Source of the DNA: an uncultured Clostridium sp.
GTDB taxonomy: Bacteria; Bacillota; Clostridia; TANB77; CAG-508
Length of the DNA: 44,291 nucleotides
NCBI GenBank assembly: GCA_948468505.1
Contig: CAOKJE010000006.1
Span: forward strand, 1-44,291
Direction: 5' to 3'
Position 1 is the first letter of the stretch, and each line of letters begins with the position of its first letter. The position numbers and the translations under genes are program-made. The notes beneath the pieces are model-generated. The model saw nothing but the letters and a program-made list of their open reading frames with translations. It made no database searches and had not been told where the DNA came from. Below are positions 19,417-27,488 of this stretch, in pieces.

Positions 19417-19933
19417 TTTCTTTCTCCTTCATTAATTGATTTAATTTGTCTGGAAAATTTACTGTCATTCCATCAGTATTTAATATATAGGTCTTTTTCA
19501 TAATTTCTTCATTATAAACTCCCCAAAGCCTAACACTTAGTCCATTTTCTCGTGCTAGTTTTACATCTTCTTTCGAAGTTCTAGAAGCTTCGGGACAAAT
19601 TTGATTTCCTTTTATTTTTAGCAATTTTACTATATGATTAGAATTTATTTTTTCTTCTATTAACCAAGATATTTTTATATTGGAATTAAGTTTCCTTATG
19701 TTCTCTAGTATGCTATATTGGAAGGATGTAATATATATATGATTGTGGACTGCATATTTTTTAATAATTTCTAAAGTTTTTCTTTCTATATTTTCTTCCT
19801 TTTTCTCATCTTTTGTTTGTTGTAAATCAAGTTCTATTCCTGTTGCCTCCATTTCTAATGCTTTTCGGAAAGCTGCCATGGTATTTTCTGGTGCATAGTG
19901 TGATGCTCCTCTATGTGCATAGTTTATAAACAT
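19400..19933 (-). pseudogene. Glycerophosphodiester phosphodiesterase with an internal in-frame deletion
   Basis: 177 residues versus about 240-260 for the family. The N-terminus is canonical: [17 protein letters not shown] (catalytic His-Arg) and [11 protein letters not shown] (metal Glu/Asp). Directly after T-K-D, where the family has the second catalytic His block (V-x-x-H-D) and the R-T-T-N-G region, the sequence jumps to a late block beginning [16 protein letters not shown]. About 70-90 residues are missing without loss of frame, including the second catalytic His. The C-terminus ([19 protein letters not shown]) is intact. Probably inactive. Confidence 0.7.
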
Positions 19934-20000
19934 TTATCTACTCCTATTCTTCTCTTTCTTTTTATGTCAAAATCTTATCATATAAGTTATTTTTTTTCAA

Positions 20001-20130
20001 CTAAAAAATAAGAAAGTACTATTTCTAGCACTTTCCTATTTTTTTAGCTAAGAAAAGTTTGGCAGGGTGACCTTCCTGCATCTCCTAACAATGGGTGGCG
20101 GCTGCCTGTTCCGCCCTCAAATCTTTTCCA
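20001..20130 (-). ncRNA. Structured small RNA with its own terminator, family not recognised
   Basis: A GC-rich island in an AT-rich gap, read on the minus strand. A TATAAT box lies at 20136-20141. The RNA closes with GAAAAGATTTG pairing to CAAACTTTTC, encloses two GC-rich hairpins (GGGCGG with CCGCC/CCC, and GCAGG with CCCTGC) joined by a purine-rich strand containing TTAGGAGATG, and ends at a terminator hairpin (about 20003-20045) with a T-run. The three-way-junction shape suggests a small functional RNA. I considered the signal recognition particle RNA but cannot find its GGAA-tetraloop helix. Confidence 0.5.
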
Positions 20131-20185
20131 TTACTATTATATGCCAATATTATAATAACATACATTCAGTATTTTTTCAAGCTTT

Positions 20186-20553
20186 TTAGCAATATTTCTT
20201 AGCATATCCGCTTTTTTAAATATATATCTATTTTTCTTTCTGTCATTGTAAATAATGTCCTTGCAAATATTGTTCCATTATTACTTGCTCTCACTGCAAC
20301 TAAAACATATTTATTGTTTATTTTGTATTTTTTTATATATTCAATTGATTTTTGATTAGGATTTTTAGCAACATAATCAGGTTCTTTAATTATACTTTCT
20401 ATATTTGTACCGATATTGTTGAAAATCTTGTAAGTGTTGCTTTTTCATATGATTTATATTGTTACTACCGATATAAATGGGCATTTCTTTTTTGTAGTTT
20501 AAATCAAGTAACTTAATAACTTTTTTGTTTATTATTCCTATTTGTTTATTCAT
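20186..20553 (-). CDS. PBECR3-like putative nuclease-domain protein, two CGG shift sites
   Basis: Visible only when CGG sites at 20410-20412 and 20208-20210 are read as C-skipped Gly, giving 121 residues. Blocks: P-I-Y-I-G-S-N-N-I-N-H-M, H-L-Q-D-F-Q-Q-Y-G-T, P-D-Y-V-A-K-N-P-N-Q-K-S-I-E-Y, Y-V-L-V-A-V-R-A-S, G-T-I-F-A-R-T-L-F-T-M, and a basic end with L-K-K-G-Y-A-K-K. This matches phage-barnase-EndoU-ColicinE5-RelE-like (PBECR) domains, small nuclease folds found in phage proteins and toxin-like genes. Good ribosome site (AAAAGGAG) before ATG 20553. Length minus two skipped bases is an exact multiple of three. Assignment is by motif memory only. Confidence 0.7.
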
Positions 20554-20697
20554 ATTTTCTCCTTTTTCCTAATTAGTACAATTATACTATAATTTTACTA
20601 ATAAAGCAATAGTTTTGCAAACAAAAGTTTTAAAATTATTCTTGAAGTTCACACATATCCCATCCCCAAAAATAATATCTATTTAAAAGGTGATATT

Positions 20698-22080
20698 TTG
20701 AAAAAAACAAAAATCTTCTTTATCAATGGCATCATACTAACTATAACAGCCCTAATTATGAAAAGCATAGGCATGTTATTTAATTTATATATAGCAAATA
20801 AAATTGGGAGCGAAGCAATTGGTGTATTCAGCTTAGTTATGTCAGTATATTTATTTTTTGTAACATTAGCAACTTCGGGATTAAGCTTAGCTACAACTAA
20901 CATTGTAGCAGAACAATTTACGAAGAAAAAATTTGGGGATGGCTTAAAGGCAGTAAAAAGTTGCCTTTTGTTTGGTTGCTTTTTAGGATTAGGAAGTAGC
21001 TTTCTTGTTTTAGTTTTTTCTAATACGCTTGTTAGTATCTTTCTTAAATTTATGGTGTCTTCTTTGCCACTTTATTTAATTGCTATTGGACTACCATTTA
21101 TTGCAATTTCTAGTGTATTAAATGGTTATTTTTCTGCTGTAAGAAAAGGTTATAAAAGTGCTTTTTGCCAAAGTTTTGAATTAGTCATTAAAATAATAGT
21201 AACGATTCTACTTCTTAATTTTTATACAAACAAAAATGTAGAAAGTGTTTGTATTTGCTTGATTTTAGCAGATGTTATTTCTGAAATTTGTTCTTGTATT
21301 TTGTTGTTTGTTTTATATCAAAAAGATAAGTGTTTTTTTTATAAGCAAGCTATTAATGCAATTACTTTTAAAAAAAGAATTTTAAAAATAACATTGCCAG
21401 TTTCTATTACTTCCTATATTCGTTCTGGCTTATCCACTTTAAAACAGTTCTTAATTCCAAATCGTTTGGTTTTATTTGGCTTGCCTTATAGTTTAGCCCT
21501 AGCTGAATACGGAAAAATTAATGGAATGACGATGGCAGTTTTGTTGTTTCCTAATGTGTTTATTACGTCTTTTAGTAATCTACTAATTCCGGAGTTTTCT
21601 TCTTTACTTGCTAACCAATATAAAAAGAGAATATTGGATATTTGCCAAAAGGTATTTTGGGTTACTTCCTTATTCTCTATTTGTATTTCTATTATTTTCT
21701 TTTTGTTTGCTAATAATATTAGTCTTATGGTATTTCATAATTTGTCATGCAGTAAATACATTAAAGTCCTTTCTTGGCTTATTTTGTTTATGTACCCAGA
21801 TACTATTTTAGATAGTATGCTAAAGGGCTTAAATAAGCAATTTCAGGTTATGGTTTGTAATATTTTAGATTTGGTTTTAACAATTGCTGTTTTGTATTTT
21901 TTACTTCCTTCTTTTGGCTTAGTTGGCTATCTTTTTGCTATTATGATTAGTGAGGTGTTTAATTTTTGTGTTAGCTTTTTTTGTCTTAACCGTGCAACTG
22001 GGTTTAAGATGCCAGCTTTTTTGCTTTGTTTTTATTTGCTTTTTGGTGTTTTTGGGATTTATGAGTTATCTATTTTCTAA
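20698..22080 (+). CDS. spoVB: Lipid flippase-type membrane protein, stage V sporulation protein B family
   Basis: 460 residues with about 13-14 membrane helices, MOP/MATE exporter fold. The start G-I-I-L-T-I-T-A-L-I-M-K-S-I-G-M-L-F-N and the following I-G-S-E-A-I-G-V-F-S-L-V-M-S-V-Y match SpoVB-like proteins of spore formers, which act in spore cortex peptidoglycan synthesis. TTG start at 20698 with AAAAGGTGAT upstream. No in-frame CGG. Divergent from the PBECR3-like gene. MurJ or a polysaccharide flippase is the alternative reading. Confidence 0.82.
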   Translation: MKKTKIFFINGIILTITALIMKSIGMLFNLYIANKIGSEAIGVFSLVMSVYLFFVTLATSGLSLATTNIVAEQFTKKKFGDGLKAVKSCLLFGCFLGLGSSFLVLVFSNTLVSIFLKFMVSSLPLYLIAIGLPFIAISSVLNGYFSAVRKGYKSAFCQSFELVIKIIVTILLLNFYTNKNVESVCICLILADVISEICSCILLFVLYQKDKCFFYKQAINAITFKKRILKITLPVSITSYIRSGLSTLKQFLIPNRLVLFGLPYSLALAEYGKINGMTMAVLLFPNVFITSFSNLLIPEFSSLLANQYKKRILDICQKVFWVTSLFSICISIIFFLFANNISLMVFHNLSCSKYIKVLSWLILFMYPDTILDSMLKGLNKQFQVMVCNILDLVLTIAVLYFLLPSFGLVGYLFAIMISEVFNFCVSFFCLNRATGFKMPAFLLCFYLLFGVFGIYELSIF

Positions 22081-22117
22081 GTTACTACTTATCACCTCTA
22101 TTTTTATTAATAATAAA

Positions 22118-22912
22118 TTATGTCCCTGTACTTCTGTATTTAGTTAGAGCAAAATTCCATAACTTAATAGCAACAAACCATAAAGCAATTGCCACAAAAG
22201 GAGATAAATAAATCATATAAGAATTCAATCCCAAATAATCCATAGTTGTATAATAAGCAACAAATGCAAATGGCAAAATAATAGTTATTACTATTTTTAT
22301 AACTTTACTATAAATATCAATGGGATATTCTGTAAAAGTATACATCCTGTAAAAGGACCATATTACTTCATCAGAACGATAAGTCCAAAAAGAAGAAATG
22401 CTAAAAATAGTATTAATCGCTCCTATTATTAATGCTCCTATTATACTAAAAAATACAATTTTAAAGACTAATAACGCTGTAATTGGTATAGCAAGATTTA
22501 TTAGCATATAAATTGTTATTCCTAGACCTATTAATACATCTCCTACGGAAGTAAATTCACTAGAACCACCAATAATAGAAATAAGTGGATGTACAGGTCT
22601 TAACAAGATTTTGTCAAAGTCTCCATTTCTAATATATTTGGGACCAAGTTGATAAAGCTCGTCAAAACAATATCCTGCTATTCCAACGGGAATTCTAGTA
22701 ACACCATATAGTAGTAGTATTTGTTTAAAATTCCAACCAGCTAAATTTTCAGTATTTTGAAAAACAATTATAATAAAAATTAGACTTACTAATTGTACTA
22801 TCAATTGAGAAAAAATCCCAACAATACAATCAATTCTATAAATCAAAATTTCCTTCAAAGCACTTTTTAAAAAGGAAAGGTATAAATTTATATTATGTAG
22901 TATTTTTTTCAT
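22118..22912 (-). CDS. ABC-2 family exporter permease (COG3694 type)
   Basis: About 264 residues with six hydrophobic segments and the family block I-L-L-R-P-V-H-P-L near residue 105, preceded by Y-I-R-N-G-D-F-D-K. ATG 22912 lies one base past the TAG of the preceding permease (TAGCATG), with GGGGGA just upstream, so the two are translationally coupled. It would pair with the second permease and the ATPase. The substrate is unknown. Complete in length. Confidence 0.8.
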   Translation of the reverse strand: MKKILHNINLYLSFLKSALKEILIYRIDCIVGIFSQLIVQLVSLIFIIIVFQNTENLAGWNFKQILLLYGVTRIPVGIAGYCFDELYQLGPKYIRNGDFDKILLRPVHPLISIIGGSSEFTSVGDVLIGLGITIYMLINLAIPITALLVFKIVFFSIIGALIIGAINTIFSISSFWTYRSDEVIWSFYRMYTFTEYPIDIYSKVIKIVITIILPFAFVAYYTTMDYLGLNSYMIYLSPFVAIALWFVAIKLWNFALTKYRSTGT

Positions 22913-22913
22913 G

Positions 22914-23508
22914 CTATCCCCCATTAATACTTAAATTTTTTATGATGTGATTAAAAAATTTCCTAGCTATTAAATATAATAAAATTCCCCAAATAGAATT
23001 CGTGTAAAATCCGGCAGGCACCTACTATCATTTGAAGAAAAAAGGTTGTTGGAATACCTAGTAAAATAACAATAATACACAAAATAAAGTCTAGTAAACT
23101 AGCTGGTAATACTATTTTCCAAAAAATAGCACAAAACACAAAAGTTGCCATTCCTACTACTGTTGCAAAAGCTAATTCTCCTAAATTCATTCCAAAATAA
23201 TATTTAAAATAGGAAATAGGATTTAATAGTTCTTTATTTATTTGTCCAGTTCGTATAGAATATGCCATGTCTTCATTAATTCCCCAAGTAACAAATGAAA
23301 TAAAAGAAATGGCTAAGATATAGTAGGTTACCATTTGCGACAAGGTAAATCCTCCTGCATCTCCTGTTTGGCTGTAAATTGCTTGCCATACGAATATATA
23401 AACCATAACTTCTACAATTCTATTTAAAGTAAATAGCCAAAAGTTAGATTTGTAAATAGTGTATTGATTAAATTGCATTTTTCCCAAGGTCAACATTGTT
23501 TTTAACAT
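22914..23508 (-). CDS. ABC-2 family exporter permease (COG4587 type), one CGG shift, probably shortened
   Basis: 197 residues after the CGG at 23011-23013 is read as C-skipped Gly; the family usually has about 260. The first 160 residues look normal (F-W-L-F-T-L-N-R-I-V-E-V, S-I-R-T-G-Q-I-N-K-E-L-L-N-P). The shift gives G-F-Y-T-N-S-I-W-G-I and then, at once, the usual C-terminal end (L-Y-L-I-A-R-K-F-F ... L-S-I-N-G-G). The block normally between them (gating helices, about 60 residues) is missing in frame. Start ATG 23508 has AAAGGAG upstream and overlaps the ATPase gene by 41 bases. Confidence 0.7.
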
Positions 23509-24382
23509 CGGTATGTACTCCTTTGTAAATTTCTTTTAAGATATCTTCCAATTCAGCTTCTTTCATATGAATGTCCTCTATGTCACAAATTTTAGATATT
23601 TCATTCATTAAGTTTATAATGGTTGTTTCTTCATGACTAAATTTTATTTTTAATTTATTTTCTGTCTCTTCTAGTATTTCTATATTGTTTACGGCAAGAT
23701 TGTTTTCTGCTTTTTCTTTTTTGTTAGCTGTTATAAATTCGGCTATAATATATTTTCCATAGGTATCTTTAAACTTTTGCTTTTCTCCATCATAAATAAT
23801 TTGACCATTGTCCAATAAAATAATTCGATCACATACATCTTCTATATCTTTTAAATCATGTGTAGTTAATATCACTGTTGTATTTTTTTCTTTATTGATA
23901 TCTTTGATAAATTTCCTTATATTTTCTTTCACCAAAACATCTAACCCAATTGTTGGCTCGTCTAAATAAACGATTTTGGGATTGTGTAGAAAAGTTGCTG
24001 CAATTTCACATCTCATTTTTTGTCCTAAGCTTAAGTTTTTTACTTGCTTTTCTAATAATTCTTCTAAGTCCAATAATTCGGTGAATTTTTTTAGGTTTTT
24101 ACGATATTCATTTTCTGGAATTTTATACATTTTTTTGATTAGTCGAAAAGATTCTATTACTGGCAAGTCCCACCATAGTTGTGTTTTTTGACCAAATACA
24201 GCACCATTTTCTCCTATGTATCCTACTAGTTCTCCTTCCTTGATTTTAAAGTTAATTCCTTTTACAGCTTCAAATTCTTTGTGCTTTGGTTTTATTAAGT
24301 TTTTGATGTATCCTAGCATTCCTTCTTCTTTTTCTATTATTTTGTAAGTTTTTACTAGATTTTTTACTTCTATGATTGACAT
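23468..24382 (-). CDS. ABC exporter ATPase (COG4586 type) lacking the Walker A loop
   Basis: 304 residues. Present: N-terminal strand, Y-I-G-E-N-G-A (start of Walker A, about 54-60), the Q-loop block F-G-Q-K-T-Q-L-W-W-D-L-P, signature L-S-L-G-Q-K, Walker B I-V-Y-L-D-E-P-T-I-G-L-D, and H-loop T-T-H-D. Absent: G-K-S-T and about 45-50 following residues; G-E-N-G-A is joined directly to V-F-G-Q-K. The frame is kept. Without the P-loop Lys/Ser it should not bind ATP normally, so the exporter is either dead or has lost activity recently. First gene of the three-gene transporter operon, with AGGAGAT before ATG 24382. Confidence 0.85.
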   Translation of the reverse strand: MSIIEVKNLVKTYKIIEKEEGMLGYIKNLIKPKHKEFEAVKGINFKIKEGELVGYIGENGAVFGQKTQLWWDLPVIESFRLIKKMYKIPENEYRKNLKKFTELLDLEELLEKQVKNLSLGQKMRCEIAATFLHNPKIVYLDEPTIGLDVLVKENIRKFIKDINKEKNTTVILTTHDLKDIEDVCDRIILLDNGQIIYDGEKQKFKDTYGKYIIAEFITANKKEKAENNLAVNNIEILEETENKLKIKFSHEETTIINLMNEISKICDIEDIHMKEAELEDILKEIYKGVHTDVKNNVDLGKNAI

Positions 24383-24411
24383 TTTTATCTCCTATTCTAC
24401 AAATAAAGCTT

Positions 24412-24451
24412 TCATGATATATTTTCCATGCCGTACTGAAAATATTGCCAT
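24412..24451 (-). CDS. Possible short leader peptide with an in-frame CGG, ahead of the ABC operon
   Basis: AGAGGTGAT lies upstream of ATG 24451. After six codons comes CGG (24431-24433). C-skipping gives a 12-residue peptide ending at 24412; reading CGG as Arg gives 19 residues with its stop (24392-24394) overlapping the ribosome site of the ATPase gene. Either way it could couple or tune the transporter. It may instead be debris. Confidence 0.2.
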
Positions 24452-24495
24452 GGTCTATCACCTCTTTCCCCTACTTTAGCATAAAACCTAAAAAA

Positions 24496-24520
24496 AGACA
24501 ATATCAAAAACAGATATTGT
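24496..24520 (-). terminator. Terminator after superoxide dismutase
   Basis: On the minus strand AGACAATATCT pairs with GATATTGTCT and is followed by TTTTTTT, 1-20 bases after the SOD stop. Confidence 0.8.
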
Positions 24521-25109
24521 CTAAATCTTAGAAAAACGTTTATTTACCTCATTCCAATTAACAATATTCCAAAAAGCAGCAATATAATCTGGCCTTTTCG
24601 TCTTATATTGAAGATAATAAGAATGTTCCCACATGTCTAAAACGAGAAGCGGTCGGCAGCCCCATAAGGTAAGGTCTTGATGCTTTTCGCATTGCAAAAC
24701 TTCAAGTCTTTGCCACTTTGGAACCCAAACCAATAGACACCAACCGTGAAGCCTCTACCATTTTACTTGCTTCATTAAATTGATTTTTAAAACCATCAAA
24801 ACTTCCAAAATCCTTTATAATTTGTTCCATCAACGCTAAGTTAGCTTCTGTTGGGACAGCAGGACCCATGTTTTGGAAAAACAGCTCATGTAAAATTGCT
24901 CCTGAACCAAAAAAACTCAAATTTTTTTCATAACATTTTATGTTTGTAAAATCATTATTTTTTCTTGCTAAAACTAATTTTTCTTCCGTTTGATTCGTGT
25001 TATCTACATATCCTTTATACAATACATGATAATGCAAATCTAATGTTTCCCTCGAATAATACGGTTCTAACGCATTTAAGGGATAGGGTAAATCTATCAT
25101 TTTTAACAT
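24521..25109 (-). CDS. Iron/manganese superoxide dismutase, one CGG shift site
   Basis: 195 residues after CGG 24744-24746 is read as C-skipped Gly. Metal ligands: His in L-H-Y-H-V-L-Y-K-G-Y (about 26), His in I-L-H-E-L-F-F (about 73), and Asp and His in V-L-D-M-W-E-H-S-Y-Y. The shift falls at A-S-G-W, the family's S/T-G-W/R-G-W region, and everything after it, including two metal ligands, depends on it. Converts superoxide to peroxide and oxygen. The block after G-W is more divergent than usual (L-L-V-W-V-P-K-W-Q-R). Its own terminator follows. Confidence 0.88.
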
Positions 25110-25169
25110 AAAAAACCTCCTTTGCTATATATATCCATATTTATAAAAAATATCACTTTGTCATGAAAT

Positions 25170-25205
25170 TGTAATATTTTTTACTGCATTTTTTTGGTAT
25201 AATAA
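25170..25205 (+). promoter_or_regulatory. Extended -10 promoter for the 25239 gene
   Basis: TGGTATAAT near 25195-25204 is an extended -10 element. A weak -35 (TTGTAA or TATTTT) lies upstream. About 35 bases separate it from the AGGAGG before ATG 25239. Confidence 0.45.
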
Positions 25206-25238
25206 AAGAAGCAAAAGAAAAAAATTTAGGAGGATATT

Positions 25239-26213
25239 ATGCTTTTTTATCATTTTGATTTATTAGATAATTTTATAAAAAGTGATATGATAACAAATAT
25301 AAAACAAGAGAGCGAAAATATAAAGCAAATTATTAACCTATATCATAATAAAAAAATGAACCTTTTATCCATTACAACCAATATGATTAGTATGGCTGAA
25401 GGTTTAAATAAAAATAAATTAGACTCATTTTATGATGCGGTTTCATCATTAAAAAAATCTTTTGAAAACCTCGAAGATGTTCAAACACTTATGACTAAAT
25501 TAGAAGAATTATTACAAGAAACCATCTCTTTACATGATAAAAGTCTTGAAAACAATTGGAATGAAATCAAAGCTAACTTAGTAGAATACAACAAACAACG
25601 TGACGAGCTAACCAACAAAATGCTAGAATTTGAAACACTTAATACTTCTATCTTAAATTCTGCCATTTCGTTATCACTAATGACAACATCACGAAAAAAA
25701 TTTAAAAAACAACCGATTCTTACGGAAGAAGTAGCCAAAACACCAGAAGCTCCAAAACCAGAACCCCAGTTGGATTCTCATGACAATAATACTTTGATTA
25801 TTACAGAAAAAGAACAAAAAGCTTATTTACCCTTTTTCTACTCCACAGTAAAAGAAATTTTTGAAACTTCTAATAACCGTTATCAAACCATACAAGATGT
25901 TATCGAAGAATTATATGTTGTACCTTTAGAACGCTTTAAAAATTCAAGTTTTTCGCGATTTAAAGAAACTTTTAATCTAATACGAAATAAAGAAAAAGGC
26001 TCTATTTCAAAAGCATTAGATTTGGGATTAGAACTCATGTTAAAACATAACTTAAATCCAATCGTGATTGCCGCTTGTAGAAATTTAGACGAATTAGATA
26101 TCTACCTGGACTGCCTAGAACAAGACCAATTGCAAGATTTTTCTTGTTTTACTATAAAATTTGAAGTGATGCCACAAGTATCAAAAAATGAAAGAAATGC
26201 CTTTTTATATTGA
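25239..26213 (+). CDS. Unknown coiled-coil protein, 324 residues
   Basis: I do not recognise the family. The first 150 residues are helical and heptad-rich (Asn, Lys, Glu, Leu), followed by a Pro/Glu linker (about 165-185) and a folded C-terminal half with F-F-Y-S-T-V-K-E-I-F and R-N-K-E-K-G-S-I-S-K-A-L-D-L-G-L-E-L. No signal peptide or membrane helix. Strong ribosome site (TTAGGAGG). Sortase starts 38 bases downstream on the same strand, so they may share a transcript. No in-frame CGG. Confidence 0.65.
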   Translation: MLFYHFDLLDNFIKSDMITNIKQESENIKQIINLYHNKKMNLLSITTNMISMAEGLNKNKLDSFYDAVSSLKKSFENLEDVQTLMTKLEELLQETISLHDKSLENNWNEIKANLVEYNKQRDELTNKMLEFETLNTSILNSAISLSLMTTSRKKFKKQPILTEEVAKTPEAPKPEPQLDSHDNNTLIITEKEQKAYLPFFYSTVKEIFETSNNRYQTIQDVIEELYVVPLERFKNSSFSRFKETFNLIRNKEKGSISKALDLGLELMLKHNLNPIVIAACRNLDELDIYLDCLEQDQLQDFSCFTIKFEVMPQVSKNERNAFLY

Positions 26214-26251
26214 GGTATTTTTTTTCATTTTTTGTACAAACTAATTTTATT

Positions 26252-26894
26252 ATGAATCAAATTTTAAGTACAAAATTAGATAAAACCTGTCCCAAAACAC
26301 GACATTGGTTTCAATTTCAGTTTAGTTTTTCGATTTTAGTTACTTTATTATTGATGGCAGGTGGTGTATTTTATTTTTATCGCTTACAAAGAGAAGAAAA
26401 ATTTTCTACTCAGCTGATTTCTAATTATAATATTTCTAGACTCTATAGTGATCAAGATAAAAAGCAAGAAAATAATGTTGCAGTAGCAGATAATGAAAAT
26501 GGGTTGTTTCGGTATTATCCAAATTCCTAAAATTAATTTGTATTATCCTGTTTTTTCCCATTTGTCAGAAGAACTTTTGAAAACTTCTCCTTGTAAGTTT
26601 TATGGTGATACGCCAGATGTAAATGGAAATATTTGCATTGCTGGTCATAATTATGATAATTCTTTATTTTTTAGTAAGATTTCCTCTTTGGATAATAACA
26701 ACGAAATTTTTATTTTTGATCAAAATGGTAAGCAATATATTTATTTAGTTTATGACAAATATGAAGTAGCTCCTAATGATCTCTCTCCTATTTTGAATTA
26801 TCCTGAAAATGAAAAAATTTTAACTTTGGTGACTTGTAATAATTTTAATTCGAATCGTATTATTTTAAGGGCAAAACAAAAAAGCTTTCATTAA
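26252..26894 (+). CDS. Sortase (class D-like), one CGG shift site
   Basis: 213 residues after CGG 26510-26512 is read as C-skipped Gly. N-terminal membrane anchor (about 27-45), then the catalytic barrel: G-I-I-Q-I-P-K-I-N-L (the shift supplies its first Gly), His in I-A-G-H-N-Y-D-N, Cys in T-L-V-T-C-N-N, Arg in N-R-I-I-L-R-A-K. It would cleave LPXTG-type signals and attach proteins to the wall. An LPXTG protein is encoded next door on the opposite strand. ATG 26252 is chosen over an in-frame upstream TTG that overlaps the previous stop. Confidence 0.88.
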
Positions 26895-26922
26895 TTTGAA
26901 AGCTTTTTGCTTTTTTATATAT
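26880..26922. terminator. Bidirectional hairpin terminator
   Basis: AAAAGCTTTCA pairs with TTGAAAGCTTTT around a five-base loop, with A- and T-runs on either side, between convergent sortase and LPXTG genes. Confidence 0.8.
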
Positions 26923-27280
26923 TTCTATAATCTTTTATTTTTTTATAAGCATATACAGCTGAAATACCAAATACTACGATTAACATACCTACTGGCATAG
27001 AATTTTGAATACCTGTTTTTGGTAAATTAGTGTTGTTATAAATGCTGGAATTGTTGTTACCTTTGTTTGTGTTATTATCGTTTTTGTTTGCATTCTTATT
27101 AGTAGTATTGTTATCAAGCGTGTTGTTTTTAGGTGTATTATTGTTTTCCGTATTTGAGTTTGTGTTATCCAGCGGTAGTTGTGTAAAATCATTTGCTGCC
27201 AATACATTGGTACTAAACATTATTACCATTACACTAATTAATAAAATTGAAAATAATTTGATTAGATTTGATTTTTTCAT
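26915..27280 (-). CDS. Small LPXTG-anchored surface protein
   Basis: 121 residues. Signal peptide (K-K-S-N-L-I-K-L then a hydrophobic core and V-L-A-A, cleavage near residue 29), an Asn/Thr/Lys-rich low-complexity stalk (about 38-85), then L-P-K-T-G (about 86-90), a membrane helix and a basic tail. This is a standard sortase substrate with almost no folded domain, perhaps a spacer or adhesin stalk. The neighbouring sortase is the obvious partner. AAAAGGAG lies before ATG 27280. Confidence 0.82.
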   Translation of the reverse strand: MKKSNLIKLFSILLISVMVIMFSTNVLAANDFTQLPLDNTNSNTENNNTPKNNTLDNNTTNKNANKNDNNTNKGNNNSSIYNNTNLPKTGIQNSMPVGMLIVVFGISAVYAYKKIKDYRNI

Positions 27281-27488
27281 TTTTCATTCTCCTTTTCTTT
27301 TTATTAGTATTCTTATAATTGCTTGTAATTATACCAGAAATTTATGTATAATTCAAGAAATTTTTGTAAAAATTTTAAATACTAATTTCTTTTGTTTTTC
27401 AATTATCATTTTATACTTAAAAATAATATAAGTCAATACTTTTTCTGATTTTTTTATTTACATTTCGGTTACAAAATTGTTACATTTT

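Noticed and set aside
26989..27207. Minus-strand alternative frame in the LPXTG gene
   Set aside because: Artefact of the Asn/Thr repeat; the other frame has signal peptide and LPKTG.
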